This document shows positions 37,051-45,555 of a stretch of DNA of 49,412 nt, one piece after another (within the stretch, counting starts at the first letter, position 1; each line of letters starts with the position of its first letter). The DNA is from an uncultured Oscillospiraceae bacterium. Its GTDB lineage: Bacteria > Bacillota > Clostridia > Oscillospirales > Oscillospiraceae. Location of the stretch: the NCBI GenBank assembly GCA_944386995.1, contig CALXDF010000182.1, forward strand, positions 1 through 49,412. Reading direction: 5' to 3'. The notes beneath the pieces were generated by a model. The model saw only the letters and a list, made by a program, of their open reading frames with translations, was not told the origin of the DNA and ran no database searches. A program made the position numbers and the translations under genes.

Positions 37051-38436
37051 TCACTTGTTTGTGCCGACAGGATGCCGGTCCAACAACCCGCCTTTCGGCA
37101 TCCAATGGCCGAACTTATAGTACAGCAGAAAGGCTACGCTGGAAATCCCCCAGGTCAGAGGATAGCAGAAGGCGATGACGCCATTGGACGCATGCGCAAA
37201 TCCATACAGCCACAGATAGAGCACCCGTACCACGCAGGTGGTGCACAGGGTGATAATTGCCGGCTTCAGCGCGTTGCCCACACCGCGCATGGAGGCAGAA
37301 AACACCTCGGTGCAGGAAAAGAGCACATAGAACGCGCAGGTCATCACAGTGACCTCCATCCCCACCTGGAGCACCGCCGGGTCGTCGTTGAACAGGCGGA
37401 TCAGCGGATAGCGCAGCGAACAGGTCAGCACAGAAAAAATTGCCGAAACGATAAGATGCATTACCAGTCCCGCCCGGATGGTGCCCTTCACCCGGTCCAT
37501 CTTACGCGCGCCATAGTTCTGACCGACAAAGGTCATAATCGCAATGCCGATGGCATTGCTGATGGGCCAGTAGATATCGTCAATCTTCCGGTAAGCGGTC
37601 CATCCGGCCATCGCATCGGTGCCCAGGCTGTTGATGGCAGACTGCACCAGCATGTTGGCGATATTATACATGGAGGATTGGATTCCTGCGGGAATGCCGA
37701 TCTGGATCATCCGGTAGAGAATCAGCCGGTTAAACCGCTCTCCGCGAAGTTTCGGCCGCAGATTCTCGGGCAGGCGGCCCAATACCAGAAGCACCATCAC
37801 CGCGCACATCACCTGGGACAAGGCAGTAGCCGCCGCTGCGCCCACTACGCCCCAATGGAAGACCATGACAAACAGCATGTCAAGTCCCACATTGGCCACA
37901 ATGCAAACACCCAGGAACATCAGCGGCTTTTTTGCATCCCCCATGGCTCGGAGGATCCCGCTGCCCATGTTATAGAGCATGGTTGGAATCATGCCGAGAA
38001 AATAGACCTGAAGGTAATCAGCAGAGCTTTCAATGGTGTCCGGGGTGGTATGGAGCAGCACCAGCAGCGGCCGGGCGCTCACCACGCCCAACACCATCAG
38101 CACAGCGCCGCACACCACTGCCAGCACCATCGAGCAATAGATCCCCTCACGGACCCGGCGCTCCCGGCCGGCGCCATAGGCCTGGGAGATCACCACCGAT
38201 GCCCCGGAGGCCAGCGCCACGAAGAAATTCACCAGCAGCGTGATGATACTGGTGGACGACCCGCCTACCGCCGCCAAGGCCTCCTTACCCAGCGCCTGGC
38301 CCACGATAATGGCGTCTGCGGCGTTATAAAGCTGCTGGAGAAGGGTGCCCAGCATAATGGGAATAAAAAACAGCAGCATTTCCTTCCAGATGACGCCCTC
38401 TGTAATACGGTCCTTTGTCAGCGTATGTTTATCCAT
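37051..38436 (-). CDS. MATE-family efflux transporter
   Basis: A 461-residue membrane protein with twelve predicted hydrophobic segments in two homologous MatE halves. The first half shows LLQQLYNAADAIIVGQALG and ASGASVVISQAYGAGRE, and the second GIPAGIQSSMYNIANMLVQ. Such proteins export cationic drugs or metabolites using Na+ or H+. The start at 38436 (MDKHTLTKDRITEG) follows GGGGGAGA; upstream codons in the frame are not conserved in kind. Substrate unknown. Confidence 0.93.
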   Translation of the reverse strand: MDKHTLTKDRITEGVIWKEMLLFFIPIMLGTLLQQLYNAADAIIVGQALGKEALAAVGGSSTSIITLLVNFFVALASGASVVISQAYGAGRERRVREGIYCSMVLAVVCGAVLMVLGVVSARPLLVLLHTTPDTIESSADYLQVYFLGMIPTMLYNMGSGILRAMGDAKKPLMFLGVCIVANVGLDMLFVMVFHWGVVGAAAATALSQVMCAVMVLLVLGRLPENLRPKLRGERFNRLILYRMIQIGIPAGIQSSMYNIANMLVQSAINSLGTDAMAGWTAYRKIDDIYWPISNAIGIAIMTFVGQNYGARKMDRVKGTIRAGLVMHLIVSAIFSVLTCSLRYPLIRLFNDDPAVLQVGMEVTVMTCAFYVLFSCTEVFSASMRGVGNALKPAIITLCTTCVVRVLYLWLYGFAHASNGVIAFCYPLTWGISSVAFLLYYKFGHWMPKGGLLDRHPVGTNK

Positions 38437-38636
38437 GCATTCTCCCCCAAAATCCATGTGGCATGTAAGCAGTTGCCAATTTGTTATACGCCTTTTGCTG
38501 GTGGAATGCAAGGGCTTTTTTTCGTTTTTTTATTGTATTTTGCGTCTTTTTACGGAAATCGCCGTTTTGTCCATCTGCCCTCCTGTTTTTCCCTTCATCC
38601 CTTGTCGGTTTTGCTCCCCGCGCGGTCACGCCTCCA

Positions 38637-38665
38637 TTGAATTTTTCCCGAGGATCTGGTATACT
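38637..38665 (+). promoter_or_regulatory. Promoter of the DUF362 gene
   Basis: TTGAAT (38637-38642), 17 bp, TATACT (38660-38665). Confidence 0.8.
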
Positions 38666-38694
38666 GGAGCAAATCCATTAAGGAGGAGAATCGG

Positions 38695-39774
38695 ATGGCA
38701 AAAATCTTTGAAATATACGGCAGCGATGCCCACGCAATGACCATGTCCCTGATGGAGGCCGCCCATGTGGCGGACCTGATCCCCAAGGGCGGCAGCGTGG
38801 CGCTGAAACCCAATCTGGTGGTGGCCGGCCGGCCGGAGGAGGGGGGGACCACCCACGCCGGTGTGCTCTCCGGGTGTATGGAATACCTGCAAAATCACGG
38901 TTTTACCAACATCAGCGTCATTGAGGGCTCCTGGGTGGGGGATGATACCGGCCGGGCTTTCCGGGTAGCCGGATATGACAAGGTCTGCAAGAAATACGGC
39001 GTCCCCTACTACGACCTCAAGCGGGACAAGACCCGCACCGTTAAGACCGCCATGCGTCCCATGGAGATCTGCTGCCGGGCTCTGGACACAGACTTTCTCA
39101 TCAATCTTCCGGTGCTGAAGGGGCATTGTCAGACCGTCATGACCTGTGCGCTGAAAAACTGCAAGGGCTGCCTGCCGGACAAGGAGAAGCGCCGCTTCCA
39201 CTCCGAAGGGCTTCAGAAGCCCATTGCCGCCTTGGGCGCCTATCTCAAGCCCCAGCTCACCATTGTGGACAGTATCTGCGGGGATTTGAACTTTGAGGAG
39301 GGCGGCACCCCCATTTACACCAACCGGATGTATCTGGGCACCGACCCGGTGCAGATCGACGCTTACGGCTGCATGCTCATGGGACTCAATCTCAGTCAGG
39401 TCCCCTATATCAAAATGGCTGAGCAGTTCGGCGGCGGCAGTACCGCCGTCAGCGAGGCGGACATTGTAAAGCTCAACGAACCGGAGGCCAGCGCCTCCTA
39501 TCCCGCCCCTTCCGGAACCGTAGCCAGTCTCACGAAAAACGTCCGCCAGGACTCCGCCTGCAGCGCCTGCTACGCCAGCTTGGTCCGGGCTCTGTACAAC
39601 GCCAAGCGCTCCGGTGTCCGGGTGACTGCGCCCATCTATATCGGTCAGGCTTTCCAGGGGCAGAGCCTGGACGGCATCGGCATCGGCCGCTGCTGCTCCG
39701 GGGCCTCCTGCCCGGTGAAAGGCTGCCCACCCACGGCTGAAGCGATTCTGGCTGTGCTGAAAGGGCAGGAGTGA
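38695..39774 (+). CDS. DUF362 domain protein
   Basis: A 359-residue cytoplasmic protein of the DUF362 family, defined by the LKPNLV motif (residues 38-43), the LINLPVLKGH segment and an AYGCMLMGL stretch near residue 220. The C-terminal third has unusual cysteine pairs (SACSACYASL and CCSGASCPVKGCPP) that could bind a metal or iron-sulfur cluster, although they are not the two CxxCxxCxxxCP sets of ferredoxin-fused members. Biochemical role is not established. AGGAGG precedes ATG 38695. The next gene, a lipoprotein, starts 10 bases after its stop. Confidence 0.85.
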   Translation: MAKIFEIYGSDAHAMTMSLMEAAHVADLIPKGGSVALKPNLVVAGRPEEGGTTHAGVLSGCMEYLQNHGFTNISVIEGSWVGDDTGRAFRVAGYDKVCKKYGVPYYDLKRDKTRTVKTAMRPMEICCRALDTDFLINLPVLKGHCQTVMTCALKNCKGCLPDKEKRRFHSEGLQKPIAALGAYLKPQLTIVDSICGDLNFEEGGTPIYTNRMYLGTDPVQIDAYGCMLMGLNLSQVPYIKMAEQFGGGSTAVSEADIVKLNEPEASASYPAPSGTVASLTKNVRQDSACSACYASLVRALYNAKRSGVRVTAPIYIGQAFQGQSLDGIGIGRCCSGASCPVKGCPPTAEAILAVLKGQE

Positions 39775-39784
39775 GGAATCCCCT

Positions 39785-40210
39785 GTGGCAAAGAAACTGA
39801 CCGGTTATGTACTGGCCGTCCTGCTGATTCTGGGACTTACTGCCTGCGGCAGCGGCCGCGAGGAGGATTCCTTTACCGTGCGGGTGGTCTGCGAGAGCTC
39901 GGGTATCTACCAGATCTTCTATTCCTGTTATCTGGGCGATGATACAGCCGGCATGGGCGGCATGGCGGATCTGGCAGGCGGCGAGATTACCGAGGATACC
40001 GACCTGACCCTCACCTTCCCGGCCTCCTATTTTGATGAGGGGACGGATCTCTCCCAGTTTGCGATGGATTTCTCCCCCTACGGAGAGGGCGACACCAGTG
40101 AGATCGCCACTACGGAAAAGGTCTCCATTCCCGCAGTGTACGGGGAGACATATACCGTCGTGTTCACCGGAGACAGACTCTCCGGTTTCCAGGCGGCCCT
40201 GCAGCCTTAA
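39785..40210 (+). CDS. Small hypothetical lipoprotein
   Basis: A 141-residue lipoprotein: signal peptide to about residue 21 with lipobox LTAC. The mature part is a single beta-rich domain with acidic residues (DDTAGMGGMADLAGGE). I do not recognise a family. The start is GTG at 39785 with GAGG upstream; it probably shares the DUF362 transcript. A perfect bidirectional terminator follows. Confidence 0.75.
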   Translation: MAKKLTGYVLAVLLILGLTACGSGREEDSFTVRVVCESSGIYQIFYSCYLGDDTAGMGGMADLAGGEITEDTDLTLTFPASYFDEGTDLSQFAMDFSPYGEGDTSEIATTEKVSIPAVYGETYTVVFTGDRLSGFQAALQP

Positions 40211-40237
40211 GCGCGCCTCTCCCGCCGCGTGTTGCTG

Positions 40238-40279
40238 AAAAAACCAGGCCCCGGCCTTAAGGCCGGGGCCTGGTTTTTT
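40238..40279. terminator. Perfect bidirectional terminator
   Basis: A 19-bp perfect stem AAAAAACCAGGCCCCGGCC / GGCCGGGGCCTGGTTTTTT with loop TTAA lies between the convergent lipoprotein and lysozyme genes. Confidence 0.96.
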
Positions 40280-40288
40280 CTCCCGATT

Positions 40289-42427
40289 TTACCAACGTTT
40301 CCATGCGATGTTCATATCCACGTTCCCATCAATCCCAGGAACGGAACCGCTGCTGGTATACTGCCAGATATCATAGTGGTAATACATCGTGGGGTACATG
40401 GAATCCGATGCCGGATACTGGGCAAACCAAAAGTCATAGTCTGTCAGCTGGCTGAGATCATATTTCAAGTAACCCACCGCCAGGTTAAAATACACCATGG
40501 GGATGTACCCCTCCTCCGCCACCCGCTCACAGAAGGCGATGGCGCAGTCGGTAAGAGTCTGGTTGTCGATATCATTGGTCCGGGCGTTGCTGGAGCCGAT
40601 GGTTTCCCAGTCGAATACCACCGGATAAGTGATGTCGTAGTCCTCCAAAGCGTCCAGCACGAACTCCGCCTCGTCCACCGCCTCCTGCGGCGTGATAGCC
40701 TGGGAGAAGAAGTAGACCCCAACATCCAGTCCCGCGTCCAGGGCTCCCTCAATATTCTGGTAGAACTTGCTGTCCATATTCAGCGTTCCCTCGGTGTAGC
40801 CCCGGAAGCCCACCCGGATAAACACAAACTCCACCCCCGAGCGCTTCACCTGCCGCCAGTCGATATCCCCCTGGTAACTGGACACATCAATGCCAATGGA
40901 TGTCTCAACATCCGGATCATCATAGTACATGATGCTGCCGTCCAAATAGAACAGATCCCTGTCATAGGTACATACCGGAACATCCTCCAAAATGGGGACC
41001 TTGTGATCCCGGTAGGGAATGTAGCCGAGCTCTTCCGGGGTCTGTTCCTCATCGGGTTCGTCAGCCGGCACTTCCGGCTCCTCCGGCTCATCGCCGGGAT
41101 CCTCAATTTCCGTTTCCTCCGGCACATACTGGTAGATCCGCCAGACAATGGCGCAGATCTCCGAACGGGAGATGCTCTCATCCGGCAGATACACCAGCTG
41201 ATCCAGCACATAGGTGCCCATCACGACTCCCACCTCATAGAGGGCGGCGGCGTAGGGGCTGTCGGTATCCAGGAACGGGGACTCCCCTTCCCGCAGCGTG
41301 AGGCCAAGCGCCTGCGCAGAAAGTTTGGCAACCAGTCCGCGGGTAATCGGCTCATCCAGATCCGGCACGTCGGCAGCGTCCAAATAGCCCTTGTTCAGTG
41401 CCAGTTCATAGTAGCCGTTGGCCCAGTGCTCCTTGGTTACATCCTCTACAGTCTGTTCCTCCTCGCCGACAGCCAGCAGAATAATCTTCAATGCCTCGCC
41501 GGCAGTAATGGTGCTCTGGGGCATGAAAGTCCCGTCACCGTAGCCATTGATCATGCCGGCCCGAGTCAGATTCTTTACATAGTCGTAGAACCAGTCGCTT
41601 TCCCGCACGTCCACAAAGGGGTTATCCCATGGCGTGGCATCCAGTCCCAGATCCGCCACCGCCGTACGCCCCCACCGGGCATAAACCGTGATATTCCCCG
41701 TGGCGATATCGTCGGCGGTAAACTGGACGCCGCTGCTGCGGTACCACCCCTGGAAATACTCCCCAGGGCAGGTGGCGGCGGGCAGCGTCTCATAGGACTG
41801 GTTAATGCGATAAAATACTGTGCTGTGGTCGATCTCTCCGTCACCGGCATCAAAGTGGACGTAGACATATTCCTCGTCAGCTGTGTTTTCATACTCTCCA
41901 TAGAGGAACAGGTATGCCTCCTGAAGCCGCCGCCGGGCCAGCCCGTTTACCGGCTCGTCCCCCACATGGCACCAGGTGCCGATGGCATTGACCACCTCCT
42001 CCTCGCTGTAGTTCTCAATGCCGTCCATGAGATACTGGCACAGGCGGTAGGTGGGGTTGATCCAGGTTGTGCCCAGGTTGTATGTCAGGCTCATCAGCGC
42101 GTCAAACTGGTACTGCTCCAGGTCGATCTGGTACTGGGCCAGGAACACGTTCACCCGCTCCTCCTGCTCGGCCAGATGCGCCACCATCAGTTCCTCCGCC
42201 TCCGCCTGGGAGATGCCGCGGGGGTACTCGTCCCGCTCGCACTGGGTCCCGTAGCCGATGTACCACCTGCCGCCGTCCTCATAGGCGTACTCCTCAAATC
42301 CCTCAAACGCCTGGATGAAGGCCAGGCCCTCCGGGCTGGTGGACATGGTATCCGCAGCGAGGGCTTCCGCCGGCAGCAGGGCCAGCAGCAGGGCGGTGAT
42401 CAGCAGGGAAGCAGACAGTCTTTTCAT
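40289..42427 (-). CDS. Secreted dual-lysozyme SLH protein (GH24 + SLH + GH25)
   Basis: A 712-residue exported protein with the order: signal peptide (1-24); GH24 phage-type lysozyme domain (about 30-180; catalytic Glu42 in FEGFEEYAYE, Asp51 in the T4 Asp20 position, and Tyr56 where T4 has Thr26 in TIGYG); a Listeria-Bacteroides (Flg_new) beta repeat (about 187-252); three S-layer homology repeats (about 268-435); an acidic Pro/Glu linker; and a GH25 muramidase (about 510-712; Asp514 in GIDVSSYQGDIDW, Asp606 and Glu608 in VVFDWE). SLH repeats would tether it to the secondary wall polymer. Two unrelated muramidases in one chain is an uncommon architecture. The ATG at 42427 is followed by a basic signal sequence; the ribosome site is weak (AAAGTGATG), about 12 bases upstream. 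It has its own promoter with a Spo0A box just downstream. Confidence 0.9.
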   Translation of the reverse strand: MKRLSASLLITALLLALLPAEALAADTMSTSPEGLAFIQAFEGFEEYAYEDGGRWYIGYGTQCERDEYPRGISQAEAEELMVAHLAEQEERVNVFLAQYQIDLEQYQFDALMSLTYNLGTTWINPTYRLCQYLMDGIENYSEEEVVNAIGTWCHVGDEPVNGLARRRLQEAYLFLYGEYENTADEEYVYVHFDAGDGEIDHSTVFYRINQSYETLPAATCPGEYFQGWYRSSGVQFTADDIATGNITVYARWGRTAVADLGLDATPWDNPFVDVRESDWFYDYVKNLTRAGMINGYGDGTFMPQSTITAGEALKIILLAVGEEEQTVEDVTKEHWANGYYELALNKGYLDAADVPDLDEPITRGLVAKLSAQALGLTLREGESPFLDTDSPYAAALYEVGVVMGTYVLDQLVYLPDESISRSEICAIVWRIYQYVPEETEIEDPGDEPEEPEVPADEPDEEQTPEELGYIPYRDHKVPILEDVPVCTYDRDLFYLDGSIMYYDDPDVETSIGIDVSSYQGDIDWRQVKRSGVEFVFIRVGFRGYTEGTLNMDSKFYQNIEGALDAGLDVGVYFFSQAITPQEAVDEAEFVLDALEDYDITYPVVFDWETIGSSNARTNDIDNQTLTDCAIAFCERVAEEGYIPMVYFNLAVGYLKYDLSQLTDYDFWFAQYPASDSMYPTMYYHYDIWQYTSSGSVPGIDGNVDMNIAWKRW

Positions 42428-42506
42428 GGTCGGTACATCACTTTCTACAAGATTTCATGTATGCAGACGGCCCGGGCCGGGAAAAAGTTCCCTCCGTTTT
42501 GCCGGT

Positions 42507-42555
42507 TTCGACACGATTCGGCTACCAGTATAGCATAAGAGAGCGGTTTTGCAAA
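42507..42555 (-). promoter_or_regulatory. Promoter of the dual-lysozyme gene, with a 0A box downstream
   Basis: On the minus strand TTTGCA (42555-42550), 17 bp, TATACT (42532-42527). A perfect TGTCGAA heptamer lies at 42513-42507, roughly +8 to +14 of the expected transcript, the placement of a repressor site. Confidence 0.6.
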
Positions 42556-42633
42556 GAGTTGTTATGTAAATTTAAGCGTTTTGTAAAATAATCCCGTCCG
42601 GTGGGGCAGGAGCGTCCCATTTTCCCTTCTCTC

Positions 42634-42662
42634 TTTACGGGTGGGGCGGGATGTGCTATACT
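42634..42662 (+). promoter_or_regulatory. Promoter of mtnN
   Basis: TTTACG (42634-42639), 17 bp, TATACT (42657-42662). Confidence 0.65.
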
Positions 42663-42701
42663 GTCTGGGAATCGGAAATCTTGTCAGAAAAGGAGCAGCC
42701 T

Positions 42702-43385
42702 ATGAACATCGCACTGTCCTACGCCATGCCCGGCGAGATCGAGAGCATCCTGCCCCGGGGGGCGGCGCCCCTGGAGACCGTGGCCGGCGTCCCCTTCTAT
42801 TCCATCGACGAGAAGATCATCGCCTGCTGCGGCGGCGTCGGGAAGGTCAACGCCGCCATGGCCACCCAACTGTGCATCGACCGGTACCATCCGGACCTGA
42901 TCCTCAACGCCGGGGTGGCCGGCAGTTTCCAGGACCTGCCCATCGGCACCATCGTCCTGGCCGATTCCCTCCTCCAGCACGATGTGGACACCTCCCCCAT
43001 TGGCGACCCGGTTGGTTTTGTGTCCACAGTGAACCTTTTGGAATTCCCGGTGGAGCGTTTCCCTTTGGCCCGGAAACTGCTGGAACAGCTGGGCGTGCCC
43101 TTTGTCACAGGCAAGGTTGCCTCCGGCGACGCCTTCATGGTGAAGGGCGCCCGGGCGGACTGGGTGGCTGAGACCTTCTCCCCCACCCTCTGTGAGATGG
43201 AGGGCTGCGCCGTGGCCCAGGTGTGCCTGCGAAACGGCGTGGACTTCCTGGCCCTCAAGTCGGTGTCCGACCGGCTGTGCATGGAGAACAGCCCCGGGGA
43301 GTACTTCAACTTCGCCCAGGCCATGGAACAGCTTAACGCGGTTGTCCTGCCCCTGGCCCGGGCTCTGCGGGACGCGGATCGCTGA
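42702..43385 (+). CDS. mtnN: 5'-methylthioadenosine/S-adenosylhomocysteine nucleosidase
   Basis: A 227-residue nucleosidase that cleaves adenine from MTA and SAH. The catalytic-pair acidic residues lie in PGEIESI (Glu12) and in CEMEGCAVAQ, and the catalytic Asp is in KSVSDRLC; NAGVAGSF is the phosphorylase-family loop. The start at 42702 follows AAAAGGAG; the open frame begins earlier in the leader. luxS follows 35 bases after its stop, and the two make the complete pathway from SAH to homocysteine and AI-2 precursor. Confidence 0.95.
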   Translation: MNIALSYAMPGEIESILPRGAAPLETVAGVPFYSIDEKIIACCGGVGKVNAAMATQLCIDRYHPDLILNAGVAGSFQDLPIGTIVLADSLLQHDVDTSPIGDPVGFVSTVNLLEFPVERFPLARKLLEQLGVPFVTGKVASGDAFMVKGARADWVAETFSPTLCEMEGCAVAQVCLRNGVDFLALKSVSDRLCMENSPGEYFNFAQAMEQLNAVVLPLARALRDADR

Positions 43386-43420
43386 TACATTAAAATATAA
43401 AATCTTGGAGGATTGACACC

Positions 43421-43885
43421 ATGGAACGCATTGCAAGTTTTCAGGTAGACCACACCAAGCTCCTGCCCGGCATATACCTCTCCCGGCGGGACGGGGACAT
43501 CACCACCTTTGACCTGCGCTTTAAAAAGCCCAACACCGGGGACCTGCTCTCCAACGCCGAGATGCACTCGGTGGAGCACGTGATGGCCACCCTGCTGCGC
43601 AATGCCCCCCAGAAGGATGCGGTGATCTACTTCGGCCCCATGGGCTGCCAGACCGGGTTCTACTTCCTGTTTGACAGCCGCCGCCTCACCGACGCCCAGG
43701 CCATCCAGCTGCTCAAGGACACCTTTGCCGCCGGGGCGGACTTCTCCGGCCCCATGCCCGGCAAGAGCGAGGTGGAGTGCGGGAACTACATCAACCTGGA
43801 GGTCTCCCTGGCCAACGCCCAGTGCGCCTTCTACCGGGATGTGATCCGGGACTGGACCGAGGCGGATCTCAGCTACGAGAAGTAA
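43421..43885 (+). CDS. luxS: S-ribosylhomocysteine lyase
   Basis: A 154-residue metalloenzyme that cleaves S-ribosylhomocysteine to homocysteine and DPD, the AI-2 precursor. The metal ligands His49 and His53 (HSVEH) and Cys120 (ECGNY), and catalytic Cys76 (MGCQTG) are present. It is short of a separate promoter and is likely co-transcribed with mtnN. GGAGG lies about 10 bases before ATG 43421. A terminator follows about 25 bases later. Confidence 0.97.
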   Translation: MERIASFQVDHTKLLPGIYLSRRDGDITTFDLRFKKPNTGDLLSNAEMHSVEHVMATLLRNAPQKDAVIYFGPMGCQTGFYFLFDSRRLTDAQAIQLLKDTFAAGADFSGPMPGKSEVECGNYINLEVSLANAQCAFYRDVIRDWTEADLSYEK

Positions 43886-43911
43886 AAGAACAAAATTTTC
43901 AACAAATACGG

Positions 43912-43944
43912 ACACCCCGCGCAACCGGCGCGGGGTGTTTTGTC
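43912..43944 (+). terminator. Terminator after luxS
   Basis: An 11-bp stem ACACCCCGCGC / GCGCGGGGTGT with a short A/C/G loop, followed by TTTT. Confidence 0.85.
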
Positions 43945-43985
43945 TCTTTAGAAGTGAAGGGCCCCTTCCCGGAGGTGAGGAATTT

Positions 43986-44528
43986 TTGACAAGCGACACC
44001 CTGATAAACCTGTTGGAACAGCGCGCCGGACAGGCGCTGGGCGAACTGGACGCCGCCTACGGCGTCTACTGCCGCTCCATCGCCCGCAACATCCTGAAAA
44101 ATGAGGAGGATGCCGAGGAGTGCGTCAGCGACGCCTACCTCGCCGTTTGGAACGCCATCCCCCCGGCCCGGCCAGAGCACTTCAAGGCGTGGCTGGGGAC
44201 CATTGTCCGCAACGGCGCCCTGCGCCGGAAGCGGCAGAACAGCGCTGTGGATACCCTGCGGGAGGAGCTGTCGGAGGCCCTGCCGGACCGGCAGACGGTG
44301 GTGGGACAGTGCGAGGCCAAGGCCCTGGGGGAGGCCATCTCCGCCTTTCTCCGCTCCCAGCAGCCGGACGTCCGCACCGCCTTCCTCCGCCGCTACTGGT
44401 ACGCCGACAGCGTGGAGGCGGTGGCTCTGCGGCTGGGCTGGAGCGTCAGCAAGACCAAGAGCGCCCTGTTCCGGGCACGGAAGAAACTGAAGGACCATCT
44501 CATAAAGGAGGAATTGTGGCATGAATAG
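43986..44528 (+). CDS. ECF-type RNA polymerase sigma factor
   Basis: A 180-residue sigma-70 family factor with region 2 (DAAYGVYCRSIARNILKNEEDAEECVSDAYLAVWN) and region 4 (SVEAVALRLGWSVSKTKSALFRARKKL) but no regions 1 or 3, the ECF layout. The start is TTG at 43986 with GGAGGTGAGG upstream; earlier codons in the frame lie in the luxS terminator. It overlaps the next gene by 8 bases, which encodes a single-pass membrane protein in the usual place of an anti-sigma factor. No clear promoter is seen; readthrough from luxS is possible. Confidence 0.92.
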   Translation: MTSDTLINLLEQRAGQALGELDAAYGVYCRSIARNILKNEEDAEECVSDAYLAVWNAIPPARPEHFKAWLGTIVRNGALRRKRQNSAVDTLREELSEALPDRQTVVGQCEAKALGEAISAFLRSQQPDVRTAFLRRYWYADSVEAVALRLGWSVSKTKSALFRARKKLKDHLIKEELWHE

Positions 44529-45267
44529 AGAAACCATGTGGGAGGCCATGGAGCATCTGGCTCCGGACCTCATCGAGGCGGCGGACCAGCCCGCTGTGAC
44601 AAAACACAGGAGGCTGCGGGGCAAAACCCTGCTCATCGCGGCGGCGGCCTGTCTAGTGCTGGCGGTGGGGGTTGTGGCGGCGGACGCCCTGTTCGGATTC
44701 CACTTCCTGGCCGACGACCTGGCATATAGCGGAGGACATGAGTACAGCTTTGAAGCAGACCTCACCAGGTTTCCTGTTGAGCAATTCAGTGAAGAAGTGC
44801 AAAATATAATGGAAGCCCCCGATCCCGTCCAGGACAGATTTGTCTTTGATACATGGGATGAAGTCTTAAATTTTATCGGTGGGGATATCCCCCTAGCCCC
44901 TGAGAGCAATGCCCTGGCGGACGCTACGAATACTGGCTTTCACGTTTCTGTTTCTAAAGATGCTACCACCAACATTTCCACTATGTATACTCTGGATGGA
45001 CATGACATCATTTTCAACGCCCACATCGGCGGAGAAGAATTGGACTCTTTCCGCGTCGGAAGCGTTTTCCCGGACGAGAACTTATCCACCCAGCGGATCG
45101 AGACAACTACCGGCAGCGGCGCTGGGGCCCTGATCCACCTTACTACCGGTGGAGATTCCAACGGGCACTGCACATCTTCTTTTCTCAGAGAAGGCATTTT
45201 TTATGGTTTCTTCATCACAGATGCCTCTGACACGGCGCTGATGGAGGAGATCCTGGCCTCCTTCTGA
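44521..45267 (+). CDS. Probable membrane anti-sigma factor
   Basis: A 248-residue single-pass protein. Residues 1-35 are cytoplasmic (MNRETMWEAMEHLAPDLIEAAD), a membrane segment spans about 37-60, and the rest is an extracellular beta-rich domain with no family I can name. The short cytoplasmic part is in the position of a sigma-binding region but has no clear zinc-binding HxxxCxxC motif. The overlap with the sigma gene supports the role. From about base 44740 the GC content falls below that of the neighbouring genes, so this extracellular domain may be of separate origin or under different selection. Confidence 0.75.
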   Translation: MNRETMWEAMEHLAPDLIEAADQPAVTKHRRLRGKTLLIAAAACLVLAVGVVAADALFGFHFLADDLAYSGGHEYSFEADLTRFPVEQFSEEVQNIMEAPDPVQDRFVFDTWDEVLNFIGGDIPLAPESNALADATNTGFHVSVSKDATTNISTMYTLDGHDIIFNAHIGGEELDSFRVGSVFPDENLSTQRIETTTGSGAGALIHLTTGGDSNGHCTSSFLREGIFYGFFITDASDTALMEEILASF

Positions 45268-45297
45268 GGCTCTGCAATCGGCTTGCGTTCCTATACC

Positions 45298-45337
45298 GGC
45301 AGCAGACGGCGGCCCGAAAGGGCCGCCGTCTGCTGCC
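45298..45337 (+). terminator. Hairpin after the anti-sigma gene
   Basis: A perfect 18-bp stem GGCAGCAGACGGCGGCCC with a GAAA tetraloop. Short T runs follow at some distance. Confidence 0.75.
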
Positions 45338-45396
45338 TTGGCGTTTTCCACAAGGGGCTGTTCCGAAATTTGTTTGATAATTTTAACAAAACCAGT

Positions 45397-45426
45397 TTGA
45401 CAATTACGCAGGATTTATAGTACAAT
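45397..45426 (+). promoter_or_regulatory. Promoter of the esterase gene
   Basis: TTGACA (45397-45402), 18 bp, TACAAT (45421-45426). The leader of about 120 nt contains GGCGC/GCGCC and GCCGC/GCGGC hairpins, the latter touching the ribosome site. Confidence 0.8.
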
Positions 45427-45555
45427 TTTACAAAAGGTGGAGGGAAGAAGGTGGGTCCGGTGCAGCTCTCAGCCGTGCAGCGAGGTGGCGCCGTTGTGCG
45501 CCGATTCATCTAACGACTGATCATCAGCCGCATCCGCGGCAGGAGGAGAAACGGT

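Noticed and set aside
37009..38640. A 543-codon plus-strand frame opposite the MATE gene
   Set aside because: Antisense shadow; the translation is His/Gln-rich and no motif is seen.
40229..42538. A 769-codon plus-strand frame opposite the dual-lysozyme gene
   Set aside because: Antisense shadow; the minus-strand frame shows clear domains and catalytic residues.
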